The position numbers and the translations under genes were made by a program. This document shows, in pieces, positions 54,228 through 63,365 of a stretch of DNA of 64,000 nt (its first letter is position 1; every line of letters starts with the position of its first letter). The stretch is from the NCBI RefSeq assembly GCF_008710035.1, contig NZ_VYKI01000009.1, positions 81,111-145,110 of the forward strand. The letters run 5' to 3'. The DNA comes from Stenotrophomonas cyclobalanopsidis (GTDB lineage Bacteria; Pseudomonadota; Gammaproteobacteria; Xanthomonadales; Xanthomonadaceae). The notes below the pieces were generated by a model. That model searched no databases and was not told where the DNA came from. It saw nothing but the letters and a program-made list of their open reading frames with translations.

Positions 54228-56944
54228 GGCGTACCTCCTGCCGCAGCGGTCTGCTGCGTGCCTGCAATCAACGCCTGTTCCTGCAGCAGTCGAGTTACCC
54301 GCGCCTGCTGGCGAATATCCGGCGGCAGCTGCGCCACTGAGAGCGGCTCGCAGTTCACCGCGCCCACCAGCATCACCACGCTGCGGCGTTCGCGCACCTG
54401 CAGCGGGCACTGCAGCAGGCGGTCGTCCTGCAGCAGGTACAAGGTGCGCTCGCGGCGCGGGAAGTCGGCCACGAAGCCGCCATTGCTGCCGGTGCCGGGC
54501 ACGGGGGCGTTGAGGATGCGGGCGCCGCCCAGCGGCACGCCGGCCACGTCGCGCGCATTGCCGATGAAGGTGTAGGTCACTTCAATCGGTACCGGCATGC
54601 GGACCAGGCGACCAGGCGCGAGGAACAGCGGGCGTGCGCCGCCTACGCCGGTCACGCGGATGGCGGCGTCGCTGTTCAGGGCGCTGGCATCCTGCACTTC
54701 GGCGCGGTGCGATTGATAGGCCGACAGCGGCATCAGCCGGCGTTCGCCCAGCGCCAAGCGCTGCCTGCGCTGGCCACCCACCTGCAGCTCGGCGGCCACG
54801 CCGGTCAGTTCCAGATCGTCGGTGCCATCCACCTGCACCGCCAGGCCGGCCTCGGCACCCAGACCGCCGCCCCAGTAGAAACCACGACGACCCAGCGCCA
54901 GGCCGGAGCTGTGGGTGGCGGTGTAGCTCAGTTCGTCGCCACCGCGCTGCTGGTAGTGCGACACGCTGGCGCCGGTGTGGCCGTACTTATTCTGGGTCTG
55001 CGCGCTCAGTGATGCGCTGTAGCGGTCATTGTTGTTGCCGCGCAGGTCCACGGTGGCCTCGCGGTACAGTGCATCCACTTCCTGGCGCAGCGTCTGGCTG
55101 GCGCCGTAGTTCACATCCGGGCGCGCGTGCTGCGGCTGGCGCACGTCCACGGCGTAGCGGCGCTGCGAGCTGCCGATGTCACGGCGCTGCAGGCGGGTCA
55201 GGCTGAGGTTGATGAAAATGCCGCGGTCGCGGCTGTCGCCCGCGCTGCGCTGCGTGGCCTGCTGCCATACGCCCACGCGGGTGGAAACGCTGAACTCCTG
55301 CCAGCGCTGCACGCGGCTGTAGCTGGCCTGCCAGGTGCGGGTGAGGTTGGGGTCGCGGCTGTAGCGCGGCTCCCACGGCAGCAGCGGGTCGAGCGCAGCC
55401 ATCGGGTCATCGGGGTCGGGGGTGAGCACGGTGCCTCGGCTCCAGGTCTGGCGGCGGGTGTAGGCGACGTAGGCGTTGCCACCGCCTAGTGGCAATGACA
55501 TCGAGGCGCTGAGCGAATCAGCGCAGGCCAGGCGGTCGCGGGCGTCGAATTCAAACTGGCAGGCACGGCCACGCATGCGCTGCTGGTAGACGTTCCAGGA
55601 CGCCTTGCGGCGGTAGGACAACTGGTGCTGCTGGCCGCTGCTGCCATCGCTGCCGCGCATGCCGCTGAAGCTGGCGCGCACGTCCTGGGTGGCGAACAGG
55701 TGGCGCAGGTCCACGCGCAGCTCGCCGTAGCTGAAGCCGCCCAGATCGGCGACGCCTGCGGTAAGCGCCATGTCGCGGCCCATCGGCACGCGCAGGCCGG
55801 CCATGGCCGCCATCTCGCCATCGAAGCGCTCGCTGCGGCGCTCGTTGCGGCGGCCGCTCTGCATGAACCACTGCACGCTGCTGTTGGCCCAGTCGCCGCC
55901 CTTGTCGAACGGTGCCTCCTCGCTGCGAACGAGCACACCGTCTTCGTAGATGCGCAGGGTGACGGTGTAGTTGCCGAACGGGAAGCGGCGCGTATCCAGA
56001 TCGTTGATGCCGGCCTGCAGGTAGAAGCTCTGCAACAGGCGCTCTCCATCGAAGGCGTCCACGCGTGCATCGCGGGCCAACAGCACGGTCAGCGGCGTGG
56101 ACTGCACGGCCGCTTCGGTATCCACATAGGCCTGGGTGGTGCCGATGCGCAGGCCGGCAAAGCGGTCCATCGGCAGCATGCTGAAACTGAAGGTGCCGCC
56201 CTGTGGGCTGGACAGGTTGCGGCGGTCCATGCGCCCGGCCTGCAGGTAATGCTGCTGGCCCAGGTCATGGCGGTAGTAGGCGTTGTCGAACTGGAAATCG
56301 TGGCGGCGGCGGCCACCGCGGTACTGCTGGCTGTTGAAGGTCCAGTCCACGGCCACGTGGCCACGCTCGAACATTCCCAGCGCGCCCGCGCCCTGCGCGC
56401 TCAGCGCCTGGTAGCCGCGGCCACCACTGAGGTTGATGGTCTGCTGGTGCAGGAAGGCATTTTCTGCGTTGCTGCTGATCTGGTGGAAGCGGCTGGCAGC
56501 GGGCTCAGCGGTGATCCACTGCTTGGCCACGAACAGACGCACCGCGCCCTCGCCTTCGTCGTACAGTGCACGCACGGCGTTGGGATCCTCTGGTGGATCG
56601 AGATAGCCGCAGCCGGCTTCGGCGCCGCCAAAACGGCAAGCCAGGTGGCTGTTGCGCGGCAGCGGCTGAGAAAGCGCTGGCAGCAGTGCGGCCTGCGCCT
56701 CGGGTGAAAGATCGAGCGCCTGCATCACGCGCGCGGGATCTTCCAGCTGCACGTGTTCCAGGGTGACGCGCACCGGCGACAGCCCAGCGCTGCGGCCGAA
56801 CAGACGGATATCGAGTTGTTCGGTCTGGCCTTCGACCAGATCCTCGAAACCGACGGGAACGCCGCGTGCCGCGACCAGCGGCGTGGCCAGCGACAAGGCG
56901 AGCGCGACCGCCAGCCGGGTGACGGCGGGTGCGGGAGCTTTCAT
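54224..56944 (-). CDS. Outer-membrane fimbrial usher (CfaC/CblC type)
   Basis: A 906-residue beta-barrel usher that threads pilin subunits across the outer membrane. It has a signal peptide (ALALSLATPLVAA), an N-terminal periplasmic domain (GFEDLVEGQTEQLDIRLFGR) and a long barrel with aromatic alternation (VDWTFNSQQYRGGRRRHDF; LSYTATHSSGLALG). A C-terminal periplasmic domain (PVPGTGSNGGFVADFPRRER) follows. Length and order fit the alternate chaperone-usher class. A 62-bp gap with a strong hairpin separates it from the pilin gene. Confidence 0.9.
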   Translation of the reverse strand: MKAPAPAVTRLAVALALSLATPLVAARGVPVGFEDLVEGQTEQLDIRLFGRSAGLSPVRVTLEHVQLEDPARVMQALDLSPEAQAALLPALSQPLPRNSHLACRFGGAEAGCGYLDPPEDPNAVRALYDEGEGAVRLFVAKQWITAEPAASRFHQISSNAENAFLHQQTINLSGGRGYQALSAQGAGALGMFERGHVAVDWTFNSQQYRGGRRRHDFQFDNAYYRHDLGQQHYLQAGRMDRRNLSSPQGGTFSFSMLPMDRFAGLRIGTTQAYVDTEAAVQSTPLTVLLARDARVDAFDGERLLQSFYLQAGINDLDTRRFPFGNYTVTLRIYEDGVLVRSEEAPFDKGGDWANSSVQWFMQSGRRNERRSERFDGEMAAMAGLRVPMGRDMALTAGVADLGGFSYGELRVDLRHLFATQDVRASFSGMRGSDGSSGQQHQLSYRRKASWNVYQQRMRGRACQFEFDARDRLACADSLSASMSLPLGGGNAYVAYTRRQTWSRGTVLTPDPDDPMAALDPLLPWEPRYSRDPNLTRTWQASYSRVQRWQEFSVSTRVGVWQQATQRSAGDSRDRGIFINLSLTRLQRRDIGSSQRRYAVDVRQPQHARPDVNYGASQTLRQEVDALYREATVDLRGNNNDRYSASLSAQTQNKYGHTGASVSHYQQRGGDELSYTATHSSGLALGRRGFYWGGGLGAEAGLAVQVDGTDDLELTGVAAELQVGGQRRQRLALGERRLMPLSAYQSHRAEVQDASALNSDAAIRVTGVGGARPLFLAPGRLVRMPVPIEVTYTFIGNARDVAGVPLGGARILNAPVPGTGSNGGFVADFPRRERTLYLLQDDRLLQCPLQVRERRSVVMLVGAVNCEPLSVAQLPPDIRQQARVTRLLQEQALIAGTQQTAAAGGTP

Positions 56945-56963
56945 GGGTGTGGTGCCTGGAGCG

Positions 56964-56986
56964 GCCGGCCCGGTGGTCGGGCCGGC
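56964..56986 (-). terminator. Strong hairpin between pilin and usher genes
   Basis: A perfect 9-bp GC-only stem GCCGGCCCG / CGGGCCGGC with a 5-base loop in the 62-bp gap. No U-tract follows. It is suited to protecting the upstream pilin mRNA or partial termination, so that the major subunit exceeds the usher. Confidence 0.65.
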
Positions 56987-57006
56987 GCGGGGGTCAACGC
57001 TGGGTG

Positions 57007-57516
57007 TTACGGGGTGCCAGCGGCCTGGACCATGGCGATGCGGACGATGCCTTCGTAGCGGCCTTCTTTATCAATCGCAACGTCGTTGCCCTGTTCAATC
57101 TCAAGGTCCATAGGCAGCGATGCGCCAGGCGTGGCGCCATCGAAGATGGCATCGGCATCGAAGGTGATCGCTGTCGTGGCCAGCACCTGCTTGTTCAACG
57201 ACACCTTCAAAGGCACCGGGGTACCGCCGCCGCCGACCAGTGACAGCGAGGGGCTGAAGCCCAGGCGAACTTCAATATCCTTATCAGTGGCATTGGAGTA
57301 AATGCGCACGGTTTCGCTCCACTTTGTCAGCTTGCCGTTGGCCGGGTTGTGACCCAGCTTGACAGAGCTGTCCAACGGCCTGCCGTCAGCCTTGAGCAGT
57401 GCGAGCGTGGGGTCAACGTCAGCCCAGACAGCGATTTCGGCTTCGGCGGCGTGTGCGGACAGCGAAGCGGTGGCCAGCGCTGCAGCAAGCGCGGCCTTTT
57501 TCAGGAAAGTGTTCAT
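57007..57516 (-). CDS. Major fimbrial subunit, CS1/CblA-type pilin
   Basis: A 169-residue secreted pilin. The signal peptide (MNTFLKKAALAAALATASLSAHA) precedes an N-terminal donor strand AEAEIAVWADVDPTLALLKADG, matching the pattern of alpha-fimbrial subunits. The remainder is an Ig-like beta domain (ETVRIYSNATDKDIEVRLGF; VPLKVSLNKQVLATTAITFD) ending GRYEGIVRIAMVQAAGTP in outline. The start at 57516 follows GAGAGACAACACCG. It is first in the pilin-usher-tip-chaperone operon, an order different from the usual chaperone-pilin-usher-tip. Confidence 0.87.
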   Translation of the reverse strand: MNTFLKKAALAAALATASLSAHAAEAEIAVWADVDPTLALLKADGRPLDSSVKLGHNPANGKLTKWSETVRIYSNATDKDIEVRLGFSPSLSLVGGGGTPVPLKVSLNKQVLATTAITFDADAIFDGATPGASLPMDLEIEQGNDVAIDKEGRYEGIVRIAMVQAAGTP

Positions 57517-57550
57517 CGGTGTTGTCTCTCTCGGACAATGAAAAGAAGGT

Positions 57551-57582
57551 GCTCTCCTCCCGGGGGGAGGTGGGAGGAGAGC
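57551..57582 (-). promoter_or_regulatory. Terminator-like hairpin in the pilin leader (possible attenuator)
   Basis: A perfect 11-bp stem GCTCTCCTCCC / GGGAGGAGAGC with a 10-base loop, followed on the minus strand by ACCTTCTTTTC. It lies 35 bases before the pilin ATG, with no gene in front of it, which is the layout of an attenuator or a stabilising 5' structure. Confidence 0.62.
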
Positions 57583-57615
57583 GTCACCCCACCGGAGGGT
57601 GGGTGATGGGGTGAC
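57583..57615 (-). promoter_or_regulatory. Second leader hairpin directly upstream
   Basis: GTCACCCCA / TGGGGTGAC (9 bp, perfect) abuts the previous hairpin with no spacer. Its loop carries C-rich sequence that could instead pair with the G-rich arm of the terminator-like stem. Confidence 0.6.
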
Positions 57616-57800
57616 GGAGAGAATGGTAGGAATTGTCTGGCTGCCGAGGCTATTCAACGATTCCTAAATTTGGGCTTGTTAAGAGCGTTTTTTGAAGGCG
57701 ATCAGAGATTTAAAGATATGCAACTTTTCTCACGCGATAATGCAATTAAATGCATTGCAGAGCGCGCGGTGACAAAGCGACGCTGGTCAATTGCTACGTT
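57616..57800. promoter_or_regulatory. AT-rich regulatory region upstream of the fimbrial operon
   Basis: About 185 bp with several A/T runs stand out in a GC-rich window. An inverted repeat TGCAAT-N7-ATTGCA lies at 57741-57759. This is the likely promoter region of the pilin gene and a candidate target of H-NS/MvaT-like silencing; no clear -35/-10 pair could be fixed. Confidence 0.5.
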
Positions 57801-57816
57801 CCAAGGTTCGCGGGCG

Positions 57817-58160
57817 CACCGCACGAGAGCGGCGCCATGCGTGGGCGCTCTTGCAGATGCCCACTGTCCCGAAGCGAAGCGCGTACAGAGCAGCAGTAGA
57901 GCCACGCCATGCGTGGATGCTCTTCGCCGATACCATCCGCGCACAGCAATGCCGCCGGGCACGGCCCGGCGCTACCGAGATGCGTACATAACCGCTGTAG
58001 AGCCACGCCATGCGTGGATGCTCTTTGCAGGCACCCAACGCGCAAAGCAAAGCCGCCGGGCATGGCCCGGCGCTACCGAAAGGCTTACAGAACCGCAGTG
58101 GATGCTTTGCTGCGTGCCTAGAGCGTCTGCAAAGGGCATCCACGCATGGCGTGGCTCTAC
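57817..58160. repeat. REP array with a 101-bp period
   Basis: At least six palindromes. A unit made of GTAGAGCCACGCCATGCGTG, about 30 bases, and GCCGGGC-GGCCCGGCGCTAC starts at 57896 and again at 57997. A degenerate copy lies near 57817, and a lone inverted one ends at 58160. No protein-coding gene was found between the AT-rich region and the small gene at 58248. Confidence 0.82.
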
Positions 58161-58194
58161 TGTCGGGCGCCGTGCCCGCCGCAGGACATTCCCG

Positions 58195-58228
58195 CAAAAA
58201 CATCAGGCCGCCTTTCGGCGGCCTGATG
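58195..58228 (-). terminator. Strong intrinsic terminator
   Basis: A 12-bp perfect stem CATCAGGCCGCC / GGCGGCCTGATG with a GAAA-type tetraloop, then five U residues on the minus strand. It closes the small-peptide gene and the gene in front of it. Confidence 0.92.
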
Positions 58229-58247
58229 CTCATTCAACATCGCGCGA

Positions 58248-58319
58248 TCAGAAGAAGATCGCGTACAGGATCAACAGCGGAATCGGCACGCCCAACAGCC
58301 AGAGCAGAATCATTTTCAT
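58248..58319 (-). CDS. 23-residue membrane peptide
   Basis: A tiny reading frame encodes a single hydrophobic helix: it starts MKMILLWLLGVPIPLLILYA and ends IFF. AGGAGA lies 7 bases before the ATG and a near-perfect terminator lies 20 bp after the stop, which together argue strongly for real expression. It follows the 365-residue membrane protein gene by 27 bp on the same strand and may be its partner. No known small-protein family was recognised. Confidence 0.68.
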   Translation of the reverse strand: MKMILLWLLGVPIPLLILYAIFF

Positions 58320-58346
58320 GGCAGGTCTCCTTGCATGGAATGCGGG

Positions 58347-59444
58347 TTACAGGTCGCGGCGGCGGCCGCCCCAGGTGGCGCTGAGGCTGGCGAAGAACGC
58401 ACCGATCAGCAGGGTGATGAACAGCCACAGCGCGGCATAAGCCGTGGCCTTGCGCGCATCGTCAGCCGCTTGCTTGGCGGTGTTCTTGGCCTTCTCCAGC
58501 GCGGCACGCATGCGGGTCTGCACGTCGGTCACGCGGGCCTGGGCTTCGGCCTGGCTCATGCCGGTCTCGCGGGCGATCAGGCTCGCCAGGTACTGGGTGT
58601 CCGCCGGGTCGAGGCCATCACCCTGCAGGCTGTTGATGATGATCCGGTTTACCTCGGCACGCACCTCACGGCGATCGCCCATCGGACCATTGCCCGGCAT
58701 CGGGCGCGGCGGCGGGGCCATGCGGGCATCACGCGGGCCGGCAGTGGCGGCCACCGGCGGCGGCGGCGGTGCAGCGGGGTCCATCGGCGCATTACCCGGG
58801 GCGGCGCCCGGTGCAGGCGGGGCCGGCGGCGCAGCGGCGGCGTCCGGGCCCGGAGCCGTTGCATTACGGAACAGCGAATCCACCCAGTAGTTGAGGTCGC
58901 CTTCCGGCGCACCCGCAGCCGCCGCACCGGCGCCGGCTGCGGCAACACCCGCGGTGGACGCTGCAGCACCTGCAGTGGCGCCTGCAACCTTGGCGCCGGC
59001 ACCCAGCACGCCACCAATGGCCGAGGTCAGCAGACCGGCGGTGAGCAGCGTGGCTACGGCCCACGATACGAAGCCGTGTGCGGTATCGCGGAAGTAGGTC
59101 TCGTCACCGTGCAGCTGGGTCCACTTGGTGCGCAGACGGCCAGCGATGTAGCCGCCCAGGCCGGAGGCGGCCAGTGCGGTGAAGGTCAGCCAGGCCACAC
59201 TGGACCAGCCGAAGGTTTCCTTGCTGACGCCCTCGAAGGACCACGGCGAGACCGAGGACAGGCCGAGGCCGACGCCGAGGATCAGCAGGACGAGGGAAAG
59301 TGCGGCAGCGGCGGCGGCACCGGCGAAGATCGCGCCCCAGGAGACAGCGCTTTCGCTGGGCGGTGCCACGATGGGGGCGGTGACGACGGTGGCGACGTCA
59401 GGGCCGAGCGGGCCGCGCTCGGGTGGGTCGAATCGGGTACTCAT
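58347..59444 (-). CDS. Membrane protein with a Pro/Ala-rich periplasmic or linker region
   Basis: A 365-residue protein. After a soluble N-terminus come helices near residues 36-60 (WGAIFAGAAAAAALSLVLLI), 83-100 (VAWLTFTALAASGLGGYIAG) and 122-145. A Gly/Ala/Thr stretch and about 80 residues rich in Pro and Ala follow. A helical segment (QAEAQARVTDVQTRMRAALE) and a last helix (AYAALWLFITLLIGAFFASL) end in GGRRRDL. The front half resembles uncharacterised membrane proteins of the PhnA-like/YrzE kind; I cannot name a function. Two in-frame ATGs are close together; 59444 has GGAGCG upstream. Confidence 0.75.
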   Translation of the reverse strand: MSTRFDPPERGPLGPDVATVVTAPIVAPPSESAVSWGAIFAGAAAAAALSLVLLILGVGLGLSSVSPWSFEGVSKETFGWSSVAWLTFTALAASGLGGYIAGRLRTKWTQLHGDETYFRDTAHGFVSWAVATLLTAGLLTSAIGGVLGAGAKVAGATAGAAASTAGVAAAGAGAAAAGAPEGDLNYWVDSLFRNATAPGPDAAAAPPAPPAPGAAPGNAPMDPAAPPPPPVAATAGPRDARMAPPPRPMPGNGPMGDRREVRAEVNRIIINSLQGDGLDPADTQYLASLIARETGMSQAEAQARVTDVQTRMRAALEKAKNTAKQAADDARKATAYAALWLFITLLIGAFFASLSATWGGRRRDL

Positions 59445-59553
59445 GTGTGGACGCTCCATGACAGTGCTGCGGCTGCAGCTGGCCATGACGAGGCTGCGCG
59501 AGCGCTTGTGAAGCTGGTGAGACCTGTAAATCACGCGGTCTTGGCGTTTGTAA

Positions 59554-59857
59554 GCCGCCGGGCATGGCCCGGCGCTACCAGGCGTGGTGGGTCCGCGCCG
59601 TGGGTGGATGGTTTTGCGCGTGCGCCGACATTGTGCGGACCAACGGTCCGCACCTACCAGGGCAGGAGCCGCCGGGCATGGCCCGGCGCTACCAGGCGTG
59701 GTTGATGGGCGCAGTGGGTGGAGGGTTTTGCGCGGGCGCCGACGTCGTGCGGACCAACGGTCCGCACCTACCAGGGCAACAGCCGCCGGGCATGGCCCGG
59801 CGCTACCGGGGTACGGTGCGGGCGCTGAGATCGTGCGGACCAACGGTCCGCACCTAC
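59554..59857. repeat. Tandem array of three 114-bp REP units
   Basis: Each unit begins with GCCGCCGGGCATGGCCCGGC followed by GCTAC and contains a second palindrome GTGCGGACCAACGGTCCGCA. Unit starts are at 59554, 59668 and 59782, exactly 114 bp apart; the third is truncated. The array fills the gap between the membrane protein start and the gltA terminator. Confidence 0.88.
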
Positions 59858-59870
59858 CAAGTCTGCAACA

Positions 59871-59898
59871 AAAAAAAACGCCCCGCGGATGCGGGGCG
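59871..59898 (-). terminator. Terminator of gltA
   Basis: An 8-bp stem CGCCCCGC / GCGGGGCG with a 4-base loop, followed by eight U residues on the minus strand. Confidence 0.93.
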
Positions 59899-59924
59899 CT
59901 CTCAGCACAACCTACCGCCGGCGA

Positions 59925-61202
<1,278 letters not shown>

Positions 61203-61452
61203 TGTGTGCGCTCCTTCATGGGAAGGCGCCTGCCCAAGCGCGTTGGTCAGGCACGTGAATGACGTCCTCGGCCTGTGCCGGGGATCTGCCCATTATCGCA
61301 CAGCAGCATTTGTCGGGTGCTAGACGGAAGTCGTAGACGACAGGCAGGCGCAACCGTGCCGGCAAGCGGCCTTGATGGGCAAAGATGCCATCCCCTGAAC
61401 GGTCTGTTCCGCCGTTCCAAACGCCCGTTTGGTGGGCGCCGGACAAAAACAA

Positions 61453-61475
61453 ACGGCCGCGCAAAGCGCGGCCGT
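61453..61475 (-). terminator. Terminator of rpmE2
   Basis: A 10-bp stem ACGGCCGCGC / GCGCGGCCGT with a 3-base loop, then TTGTTTTTG on the minus strand; 23 bp after the stop. Confidence 0.9.
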
Positions 61476-61498
61476 CGGTTCGAAGCTGGATCGACGGA

Positions 61499-61741
61499 TC
61501 AGCGCGCGTAGCGCTTCTGGAACTTGTCGATACGGCCCGAGGTGTCGATCACCTTGTGCTTGCCCGTGTAGAACGGGTGCGAAGCCGAGGAAATTTCGAC
61601 CTTGACCAGCGGGTACTCGTTACCGTCGGTCCAGGTGGTGGTTTCCTTGGTCGCCATGGTGGAGCGGGTCAGGATCTTGAAATCGGAAGTGACGTCTTCG
61701 AAGACGACGTCGCGGTAGTTCGGATGGATATCGGCCTTCAT
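61499..61741 (-). CDS. rpmE2: 50S ribosomal protein L31, type B
   Basis: An 80-residue ribosomal protein: [20 protein letters not shown], later [28 protein letters not shown] in outline. It lacks the zinc-binding cysteines of type A L31, which marks the type B (zinc-independent) form. A near-perfect -10 box lies about 40 bp upstream. Whether it is Zur-controlled cannot be judged; no clear Zur box was seen. Confidence 0.95.
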   Translation of the reverse strand: MKADIHPNYRDVVFEDVTSDFKILTRSTMATKETTTWTDGNEYPLVKVEISSASHPFYTGKHKVIDTSGRIDKFQKRYAR

Positions 61742-61779
61742 GGGCTCACACCGTAAATGGGCTGGTGGTCAAGAGCGGC

Positions 61780-61809
61780 ATTATAAACACCGGTTGCCGC
61801 GCGGGGCAA
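61780..61809 (-). promoter_or_regulatory. Probable sigma-70 promoter of rpmE2
   Basis: TATAAT (61780-61785) with TTGCCC 18 bp upstream (61804-61809), read on the minus strand. The -35 box is inside the hairpin that ends the nucleoside hydrolase transcript. Confidence 0.55.
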
Positions 61810-61818
61810 CCGGTGTTT
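61785..61818 (-). terminator. Hairpin after the nucleoside hydrolase gene
   Basis: A 14-bp perfect stem AAACACCGGTTGCC / GGCAACCGGTGTTT with a 6-base loop, running into TATAAT on the minus strand. It is a strong stem with only a short U-rich tail. Confidence 0.75.
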
Positions 61819-61829
61819 GCGTATCGGGA

Positions 61830-62768
61830 TCAATTCGCGCCCAGCGCCTGCCGGACCAAGGTCTCGAAGCGGGCCTGGTCGTAGGCCATCAGCAGGTCGC
61901 AGTTGTCCGGCTGGCCCGTCTGGCGGTTCCAGTCGACGATGGTGGCGCCGCGGCTGAACGTGCCATTCAGTTCCACGTTCAGCGGGCGCGATTCCACCTG
62001 CAGCTGGCCTTCCGGGTTCAGCGCCCAGGCCATGGCCACCGCATCGGCGGTGTACCAGCGGCCCCCCTTGGCGTCTTCGGACAGCGCGCGGGTCTTGCGC
62101 GAGATCAGCTCGTAGAAGCGCGCGCGCTCGGAATCGGCCTGCAGCCACTGCTCCGCCTGCTCCAGCGGCAGGCCGTGGGCGACCGTGGCCTCCCAGTCGG
62201 ACACCCGCAGGTGCTTGAACGAGGTGAACACCACATGCGCCGCTTCGGGGTCGAAGGCGATGTTGAATTCGGCGGCCGGGGTGATGTTGCCGTGGCAGGT
62301 GACGGCGCCGCCCATCACCACGATCTGCTTGATGCGCTGGGGCAGGGTCGGGTCCAGCTTCAGCGCCAGCGCCAGGTTGGTCAGCGGGCCCAGCATGACC
62401 AGCATCAGCTCGCCGGCGTACTGGTGCGACAGGCGCAGGATGGCCAGCGCGGCGTGTTCGGCCTCGGCCTGGCGGCTCGGCGCCGGCAGGTCGACATCGC
62501 CATAGCCGTCGCGGCCGTGCACGTGGGCAGCGTCCATCGAGGGGTGGATGAGCGGATCGGGGCTGCCAGCGAACACCGGCACGTCGGTGCGGCCGACGAT
62601 GTCGCAGAGCTTGAGGGCGTTGCGGACGGTGTACTCGAGGCCGACATTGCCGGCGGCGATGGTCAGGGCGACCACGTCGTGCCGTTCATCGGCGAAGGCC
62701 ATCAGCAGGGCCAGGGCGTCGTCCACACCGGGGTCGGTGTCGATCAACAGCGGGATCTTGTGGGTCAT
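61830..62768 (-). CDS. Inosine-uridine-preferring nucleoside hydrolase
   Basis: A 312-residue calcium-dependent ribohydrolase that splits nucleosides into base and ribose. The N-terminal PLLIDTDPGVDDALALLMA carries the DTDPGxDDA calcium motif. GPLTNLALAL, VVMGGAVTCHGNITPAAEFNIAFDP in outline and the C-terminal FSRGATIVDWNRQTG with NCDLL complete the site. The start at 62768 gives MTHKIPLLIDTDPG; a longer upstream frame runs through REPs. Substrate preference among nucleosides is not decided by sequence. Confidence 0.92.
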   Translation of the reverse strand: MTHKIPLLIDTDPGVDDALALLMAFADERHDVVALTIAAGNVGLEYTVRNALKLCDIVGRTDVPVFAGSPDPLIHPSMDAAHVHGRDGYGDVDLPAPSRQAEAEHAALAILRLSHQYAGELMLVMLGPLTNLALALKLDPTLPQRIKQIVVMGGAVTCHGNITPAAEFNIAFDPEAAHVVFTSFKHLRVSDWEATVAHGLPLEQAEQWLQADSERARFYELISRKTRALSEDAKGGRWYTADAVAMAWALNPEGQLQVESRPLNVELNGTFSRGATIVDWNRQTGQPDNCDLLMAYDQARFETLVRQALGAN

Positions 62769-62876
62769 CGTTGCCGTCTTCAGATCGGCAACGAAGTGTG
62801 GACCGGGTTGATGACCGTTGCAAGACCACCCTGCCCCGGGGAGGAATGAAGATGACATTGGTCGGCTGCGGCCTCT

Positions 62877-62945
62877 GTAGAGTCGAGCCCATGCTCGACT
62901 CACGCGCGCAGCGCGAAGGGCAGCCGAGCATGGGCTCGGCTCTAC
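62877..62945. repeat. REP inverted pair with unequal arms
   Basis: GTAGAGTCGAGCCCATGCTC at the left and the arm GCCGAGCATGGGCTCGGC followed by TCTAC at the right. The left arm has TCGAGC where the right has CCGAGC, so the two are different REP subtypes paired as one unit. Confidence 0.82.
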
Positions 62946-63365
62946 AGGCGGTGCGCGAACGGTCGCCGGGCATGGACCGACCCCAGTCCTCCGACCCAGG
63001 ATTGACGCAATCAACCACAAACGCGCGCCCACGCCTCGATTGCACGTATTTCGAGATTTCAAACAATCCTCATAGAGGCGCCAACGGTTCACATGGAAAT
63101 GTTGGGGGGCCATCGACAACGGATGGCACGGGCTTCCAATCCCGTTTGACTGTTGTGTTGTTTACGCTTGCCTGCCGGCGTTGCGCGCGTGTTCGTGCGT
63201 GGCGTCCGGCAGGCAATCCGTCCGCGCGCCTTATGGCGGGCGGTGCGTGGGGGCCTCGTGCCCGCCGGCGTTTCAGCAACGGTCACCGGTATTGGAACCA
63301 CCCACCGCCCGCCACCCTCGCCTACGCGTTGGTGGCTTCCTGCCTTGTGCATGAGGATTGCCGAC
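62946..63365. other. Intergenic DNA with no gene recognised
   Basis: About 420 bp upstream of the small plus-strand gene. Short frames exist on both strands but none has a ribosome-binding site or family resemblance. The stretch 63045-63170 is relatively AT-rich and may contain the promoter of the next gene. Confidence 0.5.

Noticed and set aside
59554..59857. Regular repeats that could suggest a CRISPR array
   Set aside because: The period is 114 bp, the repeated parts are palindromic REPs, and the intervening sequence is itself repeated and not unique spacers.
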